Origin: Alkalihalobacillus sp. LMS6
GTDB lineage: Bacteria; Bacillota; Bacilli; Bacillales; Bacillaceae_D
Assembly: GCF_024362765.1 (NCBI RefSeq)
Contig: NZ_CP093302.1
Location: 1,394,001-1,458,000, forward strand
DNA length: 64,000 bases
Direction of reading: 5' to 3'
The notes under the pieces were generated by a model. The model worked only from the letters and a program-made list of their open reading frames with translations, did not search any database and was not told the DNA's origin. Numbering within the stretch: the stretch's first letter is position 1; each line of letters begins with the position of its first letter. The position numbers were made by a program, and so were the translations under genes. Shown in pieces: positions 9,382 to 18,046 of the stretch.

Positions 9382-10596
9382 ATGAAAATTGGCCTAATTG
9401 GATACGGAACGGTTGGAAGTGGTGTTTATGAACGGTTAATTCGTTCAAGAGAACAGATTGAAACCATTATCGGAGAAAAATTCGAAATCATTCGTATTTT
9501 AGTCAAAGATGTGAAGAAACATGAGGACGTTCACCGAAACCTTCTTACATCATCATGGGAGTCTTTTTTTGAACAGGAGCGATACGATCTTGTATTTGAA
9601 GCAATAAACGGAACAGATCTTCCGAAAGCATTTACGGAATCATTATTAAAGCAAGGCACCTCTGTTATTTCGGCTAACAAAAAGCTTGTAGCGCTACATG
9701 GAGAAGAGCTTGAGCAACTTGCTTATGATCACGGTGCTTACTACGGTTGGGATGCGGCAGTATGTGGGGCGATCCCTATCGTGAATGTTTTCAAAAGTGT
9801 GTTACTTACAACGAATATCCAGTCGATTGCAGGTATCCTCAACGGGACAAGTAATTATATTCTCACAAAAATGGGCGAAGGAAGAACCTATGAAGATGCG
9901 TTGGAACAAGCTCAATCATTAGGTTATGCAGAAGAGGATCCTACTTCTGATGTTGAAGGGTGGGATGCTGTTTATAAGCTCTGTTTATTGGCAAGACAAT
10001 GTTATGATCAATGGATTTCGCCAAATGAGATTGAACGTGTTGGCATTAGTCATATTGATCAATGGCACATTCAAGCCGCAAAAGCGCTACGCTTATCCTT
10101 TAAATTAATTGCGAAATTAGAAGTAGATTCAACGTCCCTAAAAGGGTTCGTCAAGCCTGTTTTAATTGATCAAGAACATTCTTTAGCACCAATTCGTGGC
10201 GTTTTAAATGCTGTTACTCTTGAAGGGAAAGATATGGAGCGACTTATTTTTGCTGGCCCCGGTGCCGGAAAAGAAACAACAGCAAACAGCGTCGTAGAAG
10301 ATTTTATTTTTCATGAACAACAGCGAGACGTATTGCCTCGTTTTACGTATCGTTTAACGAAAATCGAGGAAGGTATATCGGAAAAATTAACAGCGCAAGA
10401 AGTATGGTTTTGTAAAAATGAACAGCTTGGTGAAGTGGAACCTTATTTAGAGAAAACAAAAGTGTGGAAGGAAAAAGACATAGAAGGGGGAAAAGTGTTT
10501 ATTGTGACTCCGCTTTCATCAGTAACGCCATTCTTTACATTCCCACTGCTGACAGAAATAGACCAAGAACTTACAACAGTGGAAAGCAAATTATAA
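9382..10596 (+). CDS. hom: Homoserine dehydrogenase
   Basis: Converts aspartate semialdehyde to homoserine, the branch point to methionine and threonine. 404 residues: NAD(P)-binding GLIGYGTVGSGVY at the N terminus, SANKKLVA near 97, catalytic-domain segment GILNGTSNYILTKM near 155, and EDPTSDVEGWDA near 195. FAGPGAGKETTANSVV replaces the common GPGAG..PTA motif. The ~90-residue C-terminal tail is not an obvious ACT domain, and the protein is shorter than the ~430-residue form with ACT. ATG 9382 has GAGGGTGA upstream. It stands alone, without thrC/thrB, under a SAM riboswitch, suggesting methionine-directed supply. Confidence 0.93.
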   Translation: MKIGLIGYGTVGSGVYERLIRSREQIETIIGEKFEIIRILVKDVKKHEDVHRNLLTSSWESFFEQERYDLVFEAINGTDLPKAFTESLLKQGTSVISANKKLVALHGEELEQLAYDHGAYYGWDAAVCGAIPIVNVFKSVLLTTNIQSIAGILNGTSNYILTKMGEGRTYEDALEQAQSLGYAEEDPTSDVEGWDAVYKLCLLARQCYDQWISPNEIERVGISHIDQWHIQAAKALRLSFKLIAKLEVDSTSLKGFVKPVLIDQEHSLAPIRGVLNAVTLEGKDMERLIFAGPGAGKETTANSVVEDFIFHEQQRDVLPRFTYRLTKIEEGISEKLTAQEVWFCKNEQLGEVEPYLEKTKVWKEKDIEGGKVFIVTPLSSVTPFFTFPLLTEIDQELTTVESKL

Positions 10597-10902
10597 ATGG
10601 TATTTCGTTTCAGGAACGAGTTTTTTGAATTCTTTAATAAAAGTCTCTGGAGACGTTTTAATTTTGTACGTCGTTACGCCTTTACTAGTGTGTAAGTATA
10701 AAAATCCTAATGAATGTGGCGTATCGCTCGGAAATCGAAACGAGATATCAAAGACACTATCAAGTGGAAAGTGATCCGTACTTGTTTCAATGCGATCGCT
10801 ATACAAAGCTAATTCGAAGGAACTTTCAACGACTCTTTTTTCTAGTATAGCAATTTCCTGCGTTACTTCAATGCATCGCTGTATTACAATGGCGCTCATC
10901 AT
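10591..10902 (-). CDS. Conserved-looking hypothetical protein, 103 aa
   Basis: I do not recognise this protein. It is 103 residues and soluble, with an N-terminal helical stretch (AIVIQRCIEVTQEIAILEKR) followed by alternating beta-like segments (FDISFRFP, LGFLYLHTSKGVTTYKIK) and an amphipathic C-terminal helix, an arrangement loosely like a PH-fold (weak inference). A clear AAAGGAGGC ribosome site precedes tandem ATG codons. It converges on hom and overlaps its 3' end by six bases. No obvious partner genes; the 6S RNA gene lies upstream, divergent. Confidence 0.7.
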   Translation of the reverse strand: MMSAIVIQRCIEVTQEIAILEKRVVESSFELALYSDRIETSTDHFPLDSVFDISFRFPSDTPHSLGFLYLHTSKGVTTYKIKTSPETFIKEFKKLVPETKYHL

Positions 10903-11042
10903 CGTTGCCTCCTTTTAAAGAGAATGTACCATATTTTTCGTGAAAACTCGATTAATATGCAAGGTTTGCGTGTAAAAAATGTTGGGTATTTAAAAGACAA
11001 ACAACAAGTATATGCCTTTAGTCGCAATTTTTCGAAAAATAA

Positions 11043-11071
11043 TTGCTTATTAATGAAAAACCTGATATGAT
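11043..11071 (+). promoter_or_regulatory. Promoter of 6S RNA
   Basis: TTGCTT (11043-11048), 17 bases, TATGAT (11066-11071). Puts the start at about 11078. Confidence 0.7.
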
Positions 11072-11078
11072 AACGGTA

Positions 11079-11292
11079 ATCACATATCCTGATCTGTTCG
11101 TAAGGGCTTTATTCTTTGAGCCAACACTTTAAAAAAGGGAGCTTGCTGTTGCTGTTTTGCTTACATGCCTCGGTAGCTGAGGACTTAAAATAAATGGTAC
11201 AAAGCACCCACCTGCCTGGCAGGTTCAAAGCATCGACTTCCTACGGCAAGATCGGGATGACACGAAGCATTTTCTGAAAAGGAAATGCTTTT
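11079..11292 (+). ncRNA. bsrA: 6S RNA (BsrA/SsrS type)
   Basis: Regulatory RNA that binds sigma-A RNA polymerase. The closing stem is explicit: ATCCTGATC (11087-11095) pairs over nine bases with GATCGGGAT (11250-11258), allowing one G-U pair. The 5' arm motif AAGGGCTTTATTCTTTGAGC and the CCAACACTTTA that follows resemble Bacillus BsrA. Ends in the hairpin AAGCATTT/AAATGCTT plus T run (11265-11293). B. subtilis bsrA occupies this same spot, just upstream of the tcdA (yrvM) gene. Confidence 0.9.
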
Positions 11293-11294
11293 TG
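11265..11294 (+). terminator. 6S RNA terminator
   Basis: AAGCATTT / AAATGCTT hairpin followed by TTTTT. Confidence 0.8.
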
Positions 11295-11360
11295 TAGTGT
11301 GCTTTTAGAAGAGAGTATGATATGATCACATCAGCAAAATGCAATGGATAAAGGAGTTTG

Positions 11361-12134
11361 ATGAACGTGTTACACCAGTTTTCAAGAAATGAACTGGCCA
11401 TTGGTCATGACGGATTAGATCGATTAAAAGGAAGTACAGTTGCAGTACTCGGTGTTGGTGGGGTAGGCTCATTCTCAGCAGAAGCACTTGCCCGCTCGGG
11501 AGTCGGTAAAATCGTCCTTGTTGATAAAGATGACGTTGATATTACAAATGTAAATAGGCAAATCCACGCGTTGCTATCAACCGTTGGCCAGCCTAAAGTC
11601 GATTTAATGGCGGAGAGAATAAAAGACATTAATCCAGAATGCGAAGTGGTTGCGCTTAAAATGTTTTATACAGAAGAGACATATGAAGATTTCTTTTCTC
11701 ATAAATTAGATTTTGTGATTGACGCAAGCGATACAATTTCATATAAAATCCACTTAATTAAAGAGTGTCGAAATAGAAGTATTCCGTTAATCTCCAGTAT
11801 GGGTGTTGCAAATAAACTAGATCCAACCCGTCTTCGTATTGAAGATATCTCTAAAACAAGCTACGATCCAATTGCAAAAGTGATTCGGACTCGATTAAGA
11901 AAAGATGGAATTCATAAAGGTGTTACGGTTGTCTTTTCTGATGAAAAACCGATTCAAATTCGTGAGGATATTCGTCAAGAAATCGTTCCAGAAAGTGCGG
12001 AACAAGGGAAAATTCGTAAAGCAAAGCTTCCACCATCTTCGAATGCGTTTGTTCCATCTGTGTCTGGTTTAATTATGGCTGGACATGTGATTACAAAACT
12101 GCTGGATGGGATTGAAATCAATCGCCAAGACTAA
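11361..12134 (+). CDS. tcdA: tRNA threonylcarbamoyladenosine dehydratase (ThiF/E1-like)
   Basis: ATP-dependent enzyme that cyclises t6A37 to ct6A in ANN-decoding tRNAs. 257 residues with an E1-like Rossmann fold: VLGVGGVGSFSAEALARSGV near 28-48, DKDDVDITNVNRQ near 53, and DASDTISYKIHLI near 119. ATG 11361 lies 4 bases from AAGGAG, which is short. An in-frame GTG at 11367, giving MLHQFSRNELAIG like B. subtilis YrvM, lies 10 bases from it, so the true start may be six bases later. Directly downstream of 6S RNA, as in B. subtilis. Confidence 0.93.
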   Translation: MNVLHQFSRNELAIGHDGLDRLKGSTVAVLGVGGVGSFSAEALARSGVGKIVLVDKDDVDITNVNRQIHALLSTVGQPKVDLMAERIKDINPECEVVALKMFYTEETYEDFFSHKLDFVIDASDTISYKIHLIKECRNRSIPLISSMGVANKLDPTRLRIEDISKTSYDPIAKVIRTRLRKDGIHKGVTVVFSDEKPIQIREDIRQEIVPESAEQGKIRKAKLPPSSNAFVPSVSGLIMAGHVITKLLDGIEINRQD

Positions 12135-12411
12135 GCCTATTTGCGTAACGTTAAAGCTGGCTTAGTTCTACTAGGAAATATATTGCATGGAATTAAGGTG
12201 TATGTAAATCTTATTTTTCTCCCATGTCATATTTGTTATCGCTGATGGCGCCTCCAGCGTGAAAAGTGACAGTCCGAAAAATTCAATTGAACGTTCCCAT
12301 TTTTGGATAAAAGATGACCCCTTTTAGACAGGTCTAATCAAATGATAAAAGCAGTGCATCGTGATTTTTATACAGAAGTGTGGACTTGACTGGAAATAAT
12401 AGTAGGTGAAC
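12135..12411. other. Gene-free stretch
   Basis: About 280 bases between convergent tcdA and the RsfA-family gene. An imperfect hairpin ACTAAGCC/GGCTTAGT (12130-12166) follows tcdA without a T run. I see no supported ORF, RNA or promoter in the rest. Confidence 0.4.
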
Positions 12412-12449
12412 AAAAAAACGGATCTCGGAGGTTTCCGAATCCGTTTTTT
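12412..12449. terminator. Bidirectional terminator
   Basis: A run, then ACGGAT.TCGGA / TCCGA.TCCGT with T run; works in both directions between the convergent tcdA and rsfA-like genes. Confidence 0.8.
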
Positions 12450-12452
12450 GTG

Positions 12453-13073
12453 TTAATCAATTTTTTCAAGGTTTCCGTTTGATTCCATTCGAAACATAGG
12501 GTGTTCTTCAGCATCTTCTTCTAAAATCGCCATTCTTCGTGCGCGATTCATAATGGAAATGAGGGATTGATAGTCTTCTTCAATCATACTATGTTCCTGT
12601 TTATTACGGGAAAGTTGCTTTTCCATCTCTGCTATTTGAGCTTTTGCAAGCTGAAGTTGTTGACGTAACGCCGCATTTTCTTCTTTTAATGCAGAAGAAG
12701 CGTTGGAGTCAAATTTTTTTAATTGGGAAATAATCGCTTCAATCGATGGTTCAGCTTCTTCATCTTCGTCAACGTATGAAAAAACAGGTTCAACTTTAGA
12801 TTGAACAGGCTTTTGATAGCTTGGAAAAAATTGAGTCGATACCATTCGTTTGCGCATTTTCCGCTCACGTTTTGCTTCTTCAATTGTACGTAAATGTTTT
12901 TGGCGTACGACTGCATTCCACCGAAAGCCGCATGCTGCTGATGTTCGATTTAGAGCATCTCCTACTTCATCGAATGCTTTTAATTGAGTGCTGCCTTCTT
13001 TTATATGATTAAGCACGGTATCGGCTAATAAAACGTCATCTTCATGCGACCATGCATCTTGTCTCACTTTCAT
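12453..13073 (-). CDS. RsfA-family (Myb/SANT-like) transcription factor
   Basis: 206 residues. The N-terminal ~60 residues form the RsfA/YlbO Myb-like DNA-binding domain: RQDAWSHEDDVLLADTVLNH, EGSTQLKAFDEVGD and RTSAACGFRWNAVVR. The middle is low-complexity, and residues ~115-170 form a coiled coil (ALKEENAALRQQLQLAKAQI). B. subtilis RsfA is a prespore regulator acting with sigma-F; the family has several paralogs, so the exact role is uncertain. Ribosome site GGAGTTGA upstream of ATG 13073. It sits between tcdA and rarA, where B. subtilis has no such gene. Confidence 0.85.
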   Translation of the reverse strand: MKVRQDAWSHEDDVLLADTVLNHIKEGSTQLKAFDEVGDALNRTSAACGFRWNAVVRQKHLRTIEEAKRERKMRKRMVSTQFFPSYQKPVQSKVEPVFSYVDEDEEAEPSIEAIISQLKKFDSNASSALKEENAALRQQLQLAKAQIAEMEKQLSRNKQEHSMIEEDYQSLISIMNRARRMAILEEDAEEHPMFRMESNGNLEKID

Positions 13074-13186
13074 CTTTTCAACTCCTGCCTAATGTCTTTG
13101 CTATTACTTTAGCCATGCAGGGCTTTTTTTATACTAGGCTAGTAATAAACAAGAGAGAAAAAGATTCTAGCAGATTCAACAGACGG

Positions 13187-14449
13187 TTATTTACGCTTAT
13201 CGTAAAGAGAAGCAAGGGCATTTTCAAATTTGTTGTCACGATTTGGTTCATAATAAGAATGAGCTTTAAAAGCATCAGGTAAATATTGTTGCTTCACCCA
13301 TCCACCTTCATAATCATGCGGATACTTATATTCTGTACCGCGACCAAGGTTTTTGGCACCTTGATAATGAGCGTCTTTTAGATGTAATGGAATGGTGGCA
13401 TTGCCTCCTTCACGAATAGCAGCCAGAGCCGCGTCGATTCCTTTATACGCACTGTTGCTTTTAGGTGAAAGGGCGAGTTCGACTACTGCATTTGCCAGCG
13501 GGATTCTTGCTTCAGGTAAGCCGATGCGTTCCGCAGCCTCAATAGCAGTTAGCGTTCTGGAGCCTGCTTGCGGGTTGGCAAGTCCGATATCTTCATAAGC
13601 AATGACTAGAAGTCTCCGGTTGATGCTTATTAAGTCCCCAGCTTCAAGTAAACGTGCAAGGTAGTGAAGACTAGCGTGAACGTCGCTGCCTCGGATTGAT
13701 TTTTGAAACGCCGATAAAACATCGTAATGCCCGTCTCCATCTTTATCATGTTGAATACTTTTTTTCTGGATGCTCTGTTCTGCAGTTTCAAGTTTTATAT
13801 GACGAATTCCTTTTTCGTCTTTAGCGGTAGATAGAACCGCAAGTTCGAGGGCGTTTAAGCCTGAACGAACATCTCCTCCACATGCAAGTGACAAGTGTGC
13901 AATCGCTTTTGAATCAATCTCGATCTCTTCTTCACCTAACCCATTTTCTTTATCTTCTAACGCACGGTAAAGGGCTTGTTCAATTTCAGCTGGTGCAAGT
14001 TGCTCCAATTCAAAAATATGACAGCGACTACGAATGGCAGGATTAATGGAGTGATACGGGTTTGCCGTCGTTGCACCAATTAAAAGAATCAGTCCACTTT
14101 CTAAATGAGGGAGTAAGAAGTCTTGTTTGGCTTTATCGAGGCGATGAACTTCGTCAAGAATTAAGATAAGTGAACCGTACATTTTTGCTTCAGCAACAAC
14201 GGTTTCCATATCTTTCTTATTATGAACTGTAGCGTTAAGAATGCGATAATGTTGTCCACTCGATCCAGCAATTGCGCTAGCAATGGACGTTTTTCCAGTT
14301 CCGGGAGGACCATATAAGACCATGGAAGACAATTGATCCGCTTCAACCATCCGTCTAAGTAGCTTTCCTTGACCAAGTAAACGCTCTTGACCGATTACTT
14401 CATCAATGGATGTTGGCCTCATTCGAAAAGCTAGTGGTTTTTTTTTCAT
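13187..14449 (-). CDS. rarA: Replication-associated recombination AAA+ ATPase RarA/MgsA
   Basis: 420-residue clamp-loader-like ATPase that acts at stalled replication forks. Walker A GPPGTGKTS near residue 45, Walker B ILILDEVHRLDKAKQD near 95, and the sensor region ATTANPYHSINPAIRSRCHI near 122. The C-terminal MgsA tetramerisation domain includes RGTEYKYPHDYEGGWVKQQY. ATG 14449 (MKKKPLAFRMRP) is chosen because AGGAGG lies six bases upstream; the frame is open 63 bases further but without a ribosome site. Divergent from cymR, matching the B. subtilis yrvN-cymR arrangement. Confidence 0.95.
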   Translation of the reverse strand: MKKKPLAFRMRPTSIDEVIGQERLLGQGKLLRRMVEADQLSSMVLYGPPGTGKTSIASAIAGSSGQHYRILNATVHNKKDMETVVAEAKMYGSLILILDEVHRLDKAKQDFLLPHLESGLILLIGATTANPYHSINPAIRSRCHIFELEQLAPAEIEQALYRALEDKENGLGEEEIEIDSKAIAHLSLACGGDVRSGLNALELAVLSTAKDEKGIRHIKLETAEQSIQKKSIQHDKDGDGHYDVLSAFQKSIRGSDVHASLHYLARLLEAGDLISINRRLLVIAYEDIGLANPQAGSRTLTAIEAAERIGLPEARIPLANAVVELALSPKSNSAYKGIDAALAAIREGGNATIPLHLKDAHYQGAKNLGRGTEYKYPHDYEGGWVKQQYLPDAFKAHSYYEPNRDNKFENALASLYDKRK

Positions 14450-14527
14450 ACATAACCTCCTGAATGATGTTTGTCTTTTCATAGTGTAGCGTATGTGTGA
14501 TTTCCAGAGCAAATAGGAAAGGACTTG

Positions 14528-14560
14528 TCCTATTAATCAAATAGGAAATCATGCTATAAT
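14528..14560 (+). promoter_or_regulatory. cymR promoter with inverted repeat
   Basis: Extended -10 TGCTATAAT (TATAAT at 14555-14560). The inverted repeat TCCTATT (14528-14534) / AATAGGA (14540-14546) occupies the -35 region, a plausible operator. Confidence 0.55.
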
Positions 14561-14635
14561 AACGAAGGAAGACGTAGATATGAACGGTTAAAAAATAGGA
14601 ACGAGATAGGATACGAATTAAAGGAGCTATTCATT

Positions 14636-15055
14636 ATGAAAATATCGACAAAAGGGCGTTATGGACTAACAATTATGATGGCACTCGCAAAAAAAGAAGG
14701 CGAAGGTCCGACTTCGTTAAAGTCCATTGCGCAGGAATATAATCTTTCTGAACATTATTTAGAGCAACTCATTGCGCCACTTCGGAATGCGACGCTTGTT
14801 AAAAGTGTCCGCGGTGCTTATGGTGGGTATAAATTAGCCAAGCAGCCAGAAGAAATCACAGCTGGCGATATAATTCGTGTTTTAGAGGGACCAATTAGTC
14901 CAGTAGAAGTGTTAGATGATGAAGAACCTGCAAAGCGTGATCTTTGGATAAAAATTAGAGACGCTGTAAAGGGTGTTTTGGATACAACGACATTAGCGGA
15001 TTTAGCGAATTTTAAAGAAGAAGGCGAACAGGACTATTACATGTTCTACATTTAA
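14636..15055 (+). CDS. cymR: Rrf2-family cysteine metabolism repressor CymR
   Basis: 139-residue Rrf2 winged-helix regulator. N-terminal MKISTKGRYGLTIMMALAK is followed by recognition-helix segment NLSEHYLEQLIAPLRN and wing GAYGGYKLAK, typical of CymR. It contains no cysteine in the region where IscR-like members bind Fe-S, consistent with CymR, which signals through its complex with cysteine synthase CysK. Head of a cymR-desulfurase-mnmA cluster conserved in bacilli; the desulfurase begins 15 bases after its stop. A palindrome over its promoter may mediate autoregulation. Confidence 0.93.
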   Translation: MKISTKGRYGLTIMMALAKKEGEGPTSLKSIAQEYNLSEHYLEQLIAPLRNATLVKSVRGAYGGYKLAKQPEEITAGDIIRVLEGPISPVEVLDDEEPAKRDLWIKIRDAVKGVLDTTTLADLANFKEEGEQDYYMFYI

Positions 15056-15070
15056 GAAAAGGTGAAGGAA

Positions 15071-16228
15071 ATGAACGAACATTATTTTGACCATGCAGCG
15101 ACATCATCAGTTCATCCCCACGTGCTTGATGCGATGATTCCTTATTTTACAGAAGTGTATGGAAACCCTTCTAGCACTCATCGGTATGGACGTAGGGCAA
15201 AAGCCGCGCTTAGAAGTGCTAGAGAGCGCTTAGCTATGCAATTTCATGCGTCTGCAGATGAATTTATTTTTACGAGTGGAGGCACAGAAGCAAATAACCT
15301 CGCACTAATGGGCTATGCTCGCGCAAATCGTTTTAAGGGCACGCATCTTATTACTTCGAAAATAGAGCACCATGCCGTTTTGCATACCGTTAAACAATTA
15401 GAAGCAGAAGGGTTTTCTGTTACCTATCTTGATGTAGACCAAGCCGGTAAAGTTTCGACGGAAGCGGTACGATCAGCGTTAACGGATGAAACGATCTTGG
15501 TTTCCATTATGTATGGAAATAATGAGGTAGGCACGTTGCAACCAATTAAAGAAATTGGAGCTCTTCTGCAAAACCATCAAGCTGCTTTTCACACGGACGC
15601 CGTCCAAGCTGCAGGGTTAGAAACCATTGATTGCGCGAACCTAGGTGTGGACCTGTTTTCGTTAGCTAGCCATAAAGTAAATGGACCAAAAGGAGTAGGT
15701 TGTTTATTTGTATCTAAAAATGTGACGATTGCTCCTTTAACCTATGGAGGAGAACAAGAAAGAAAACGCCGTGCTGGTACGGAGAATGTCGCAGGAATTG
15801 TCGGGTTTGCCAAAGCAATGGAACTGGCAAATGAGCAGCGGTCGGAAAATCGGAAGAAATACAAATATTTCCGAGACACTTTTATAGAAATCATGGATGT
15901 GCATGGTGTAGAGTATGTTATAAATGGATCAGATGACGGTCTACCACATATTCTTAACGTTAGTTTTAAAGGTGTAAAGACAGAGACGCTTTTAATGAAA
16001 CTGGACTTAATTGGAATTGTGGCCTCAGGTGGATCAGCTTGCACAGCTGGAACCCTCGTCCCATCACATGTTATTGAAGCCATGTATGGTGTTGAGAGTC
16101 CGAGAGTGTCAGAGGCCATTCGATTTAGCTTTGGTTTCACCAACGTAGAATCAGAGACTACTGAAGCTTTTAAAGAAATCGCTCGGATTGTTCTAGCAGA
16201 GCAAAAACGTGAGCAATTTATTGAATAG
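15071..16228 (+). CDS. iscS: Cysteine desulfurase (YrvO/IscS type) for tRNA thiolation
   Basis: PLP enzyme that releases sulfur from cysteine as persulfide. 385 residues: N-terminal YFDHAATSSVHP, substrate motif FTSGGTEANNLAL near 72, PLP-lysine context SLASHKVNGPKGVG near 200, and the persulfide cysteine in GSACTAGT near 322. ATG 15071 is used because AAAGGTGA lies just upstream. Lies 21 bases before mnmA, so it is most likely the dedicated sulfur donor (YrvO) for MnmA, as shown in B. subtilis. Confidence 0.94.
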   Translation: MNEHYFDHAATSSVHPHVLDAMIPYFTEVYGNPSSTHRYGRRAKAALRSARERLAMQFHASADEFIFTSGGTEANNLALMGYARANRFKGTHLITSKIEHHAVLHTVKQLEAEGFSVTYLDVDQAGKVSTEAVRSALTDETILVSIMYGNNEVGTLQPIKEIGALLQNHQAAFHTDAVQAAGLETIDCANLGVDLFSLASHKVNGPKGVGCLFVSKNVTIAPLTYGGEQERKRRAGTENVAGIVGFAKAMELANEQRSENRKKYKYFRDTFIEIMDVHGVEYVINGSDDGLPHILNVSFKGVKTETLLMKLDLIGIVASGGSACTAGTLVPSHVIEAMYGVESPRVSEAIRFSFGFTNVESETTEAFKEIARIVLAEQKREQFIE

Positions 16229-16240
16229 AATAGATAGTGA

Positions 16241-17344
<1,104 letters not shown>

Positions 17345-17376
17345 AGGCGTTTTCCTTTTTTCTAGGAGGTTATAAT

Positions 17377-18036
17377 ATGGATTTAAAAACAGGTATTAGC
17401 TTAATGAAAGAATCGAATTATGAGGACGCAGCGAAAGTATTCTCTGATTACATTGAAAGCAACCCATCAGAGCCAGAAGGCTATATCAATATGGCGAACT
17501 TGCTTAGTATTTTGGGAGATCGTGACCGCGCGATTTTATTTAATGAGCGTGCAATCGAACTTGATCCAGATTCAAGTGCCCCATACTACGGGTTAGGTGT
17601 TCTTGCATATCAAGAAGATCAATTTCAAAAAGCAATTGAATGGTTTTTAACGGCTCAACAAAAGGGGTTACATGATGCAGATCTATTCTATATGCTAGGC
17701 ATGAGCCACTATCAGCTTCAATCATTTGCCCACGCACAGGCGAACTTAAGCTATGCCCATGAATTAAACAAAGAAGACGTTGAGATTGCTTTTCAATACG
17801 GACTTTGTTTGGCCCAACAAGAGCAACTAGAGGCGGCACAACAATTATTTATTGACGTGATTAAGCAAGATGCTACACATGCCGATGCGTATTATAATTT
17901 AGGTGTGATTTATGTTTCAAATGAAGCGATTGATGAAGCACTAAAATGTTTTGATTTAGCGCTTAACAATCAAGAAGATCACTTATTAGCGGGAAATGCA
18001 AAACGAGTCATTGAAGATGCATTAAACAGAGGGTGA
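17377..18036 (+). CDS. yrrB: TPR-repeat protein YrrB
   Basis: 219-residue tetratricopeptide-repeat protein with about six helical repeats. Recognisable consensus pieces include EGYINMANLLSILGDRDRAI, APYYGLGVLAYQEDQFQKAI and ADAYYNLGVIYVSNEAIDEA. No signal peptide. YrrB is a scaffold-type protein of unknown partner; its fixed place between mnmA and recD2 in bacilli suggests a link to RNA modification or DNA repair (inference). Ribosome site TAGGAGG, nine bases before the ATG. Confidence 0.92.
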   Translation: MDLKTGISLMKESNYEDAAKVFSDYIESNPSEPEGYINMANLLSILGDRDRAILFNERAIELDPDSSAPYYGLGVLAYQEDQFQKAIEWFLTAQQKGLHDADLFYMLGMSHYQLQSFAHAQANLSYAHELNKEDVEIAFQYGLCLAQQEQLEAAQQLFIDVIKQDATHADAYYNLGVIYVSNEAIDEALKCFDLALNNQEDHLLAGNAKRVIEDALNRG

Positions 18037-18046
18037 GTGTGCGTTT

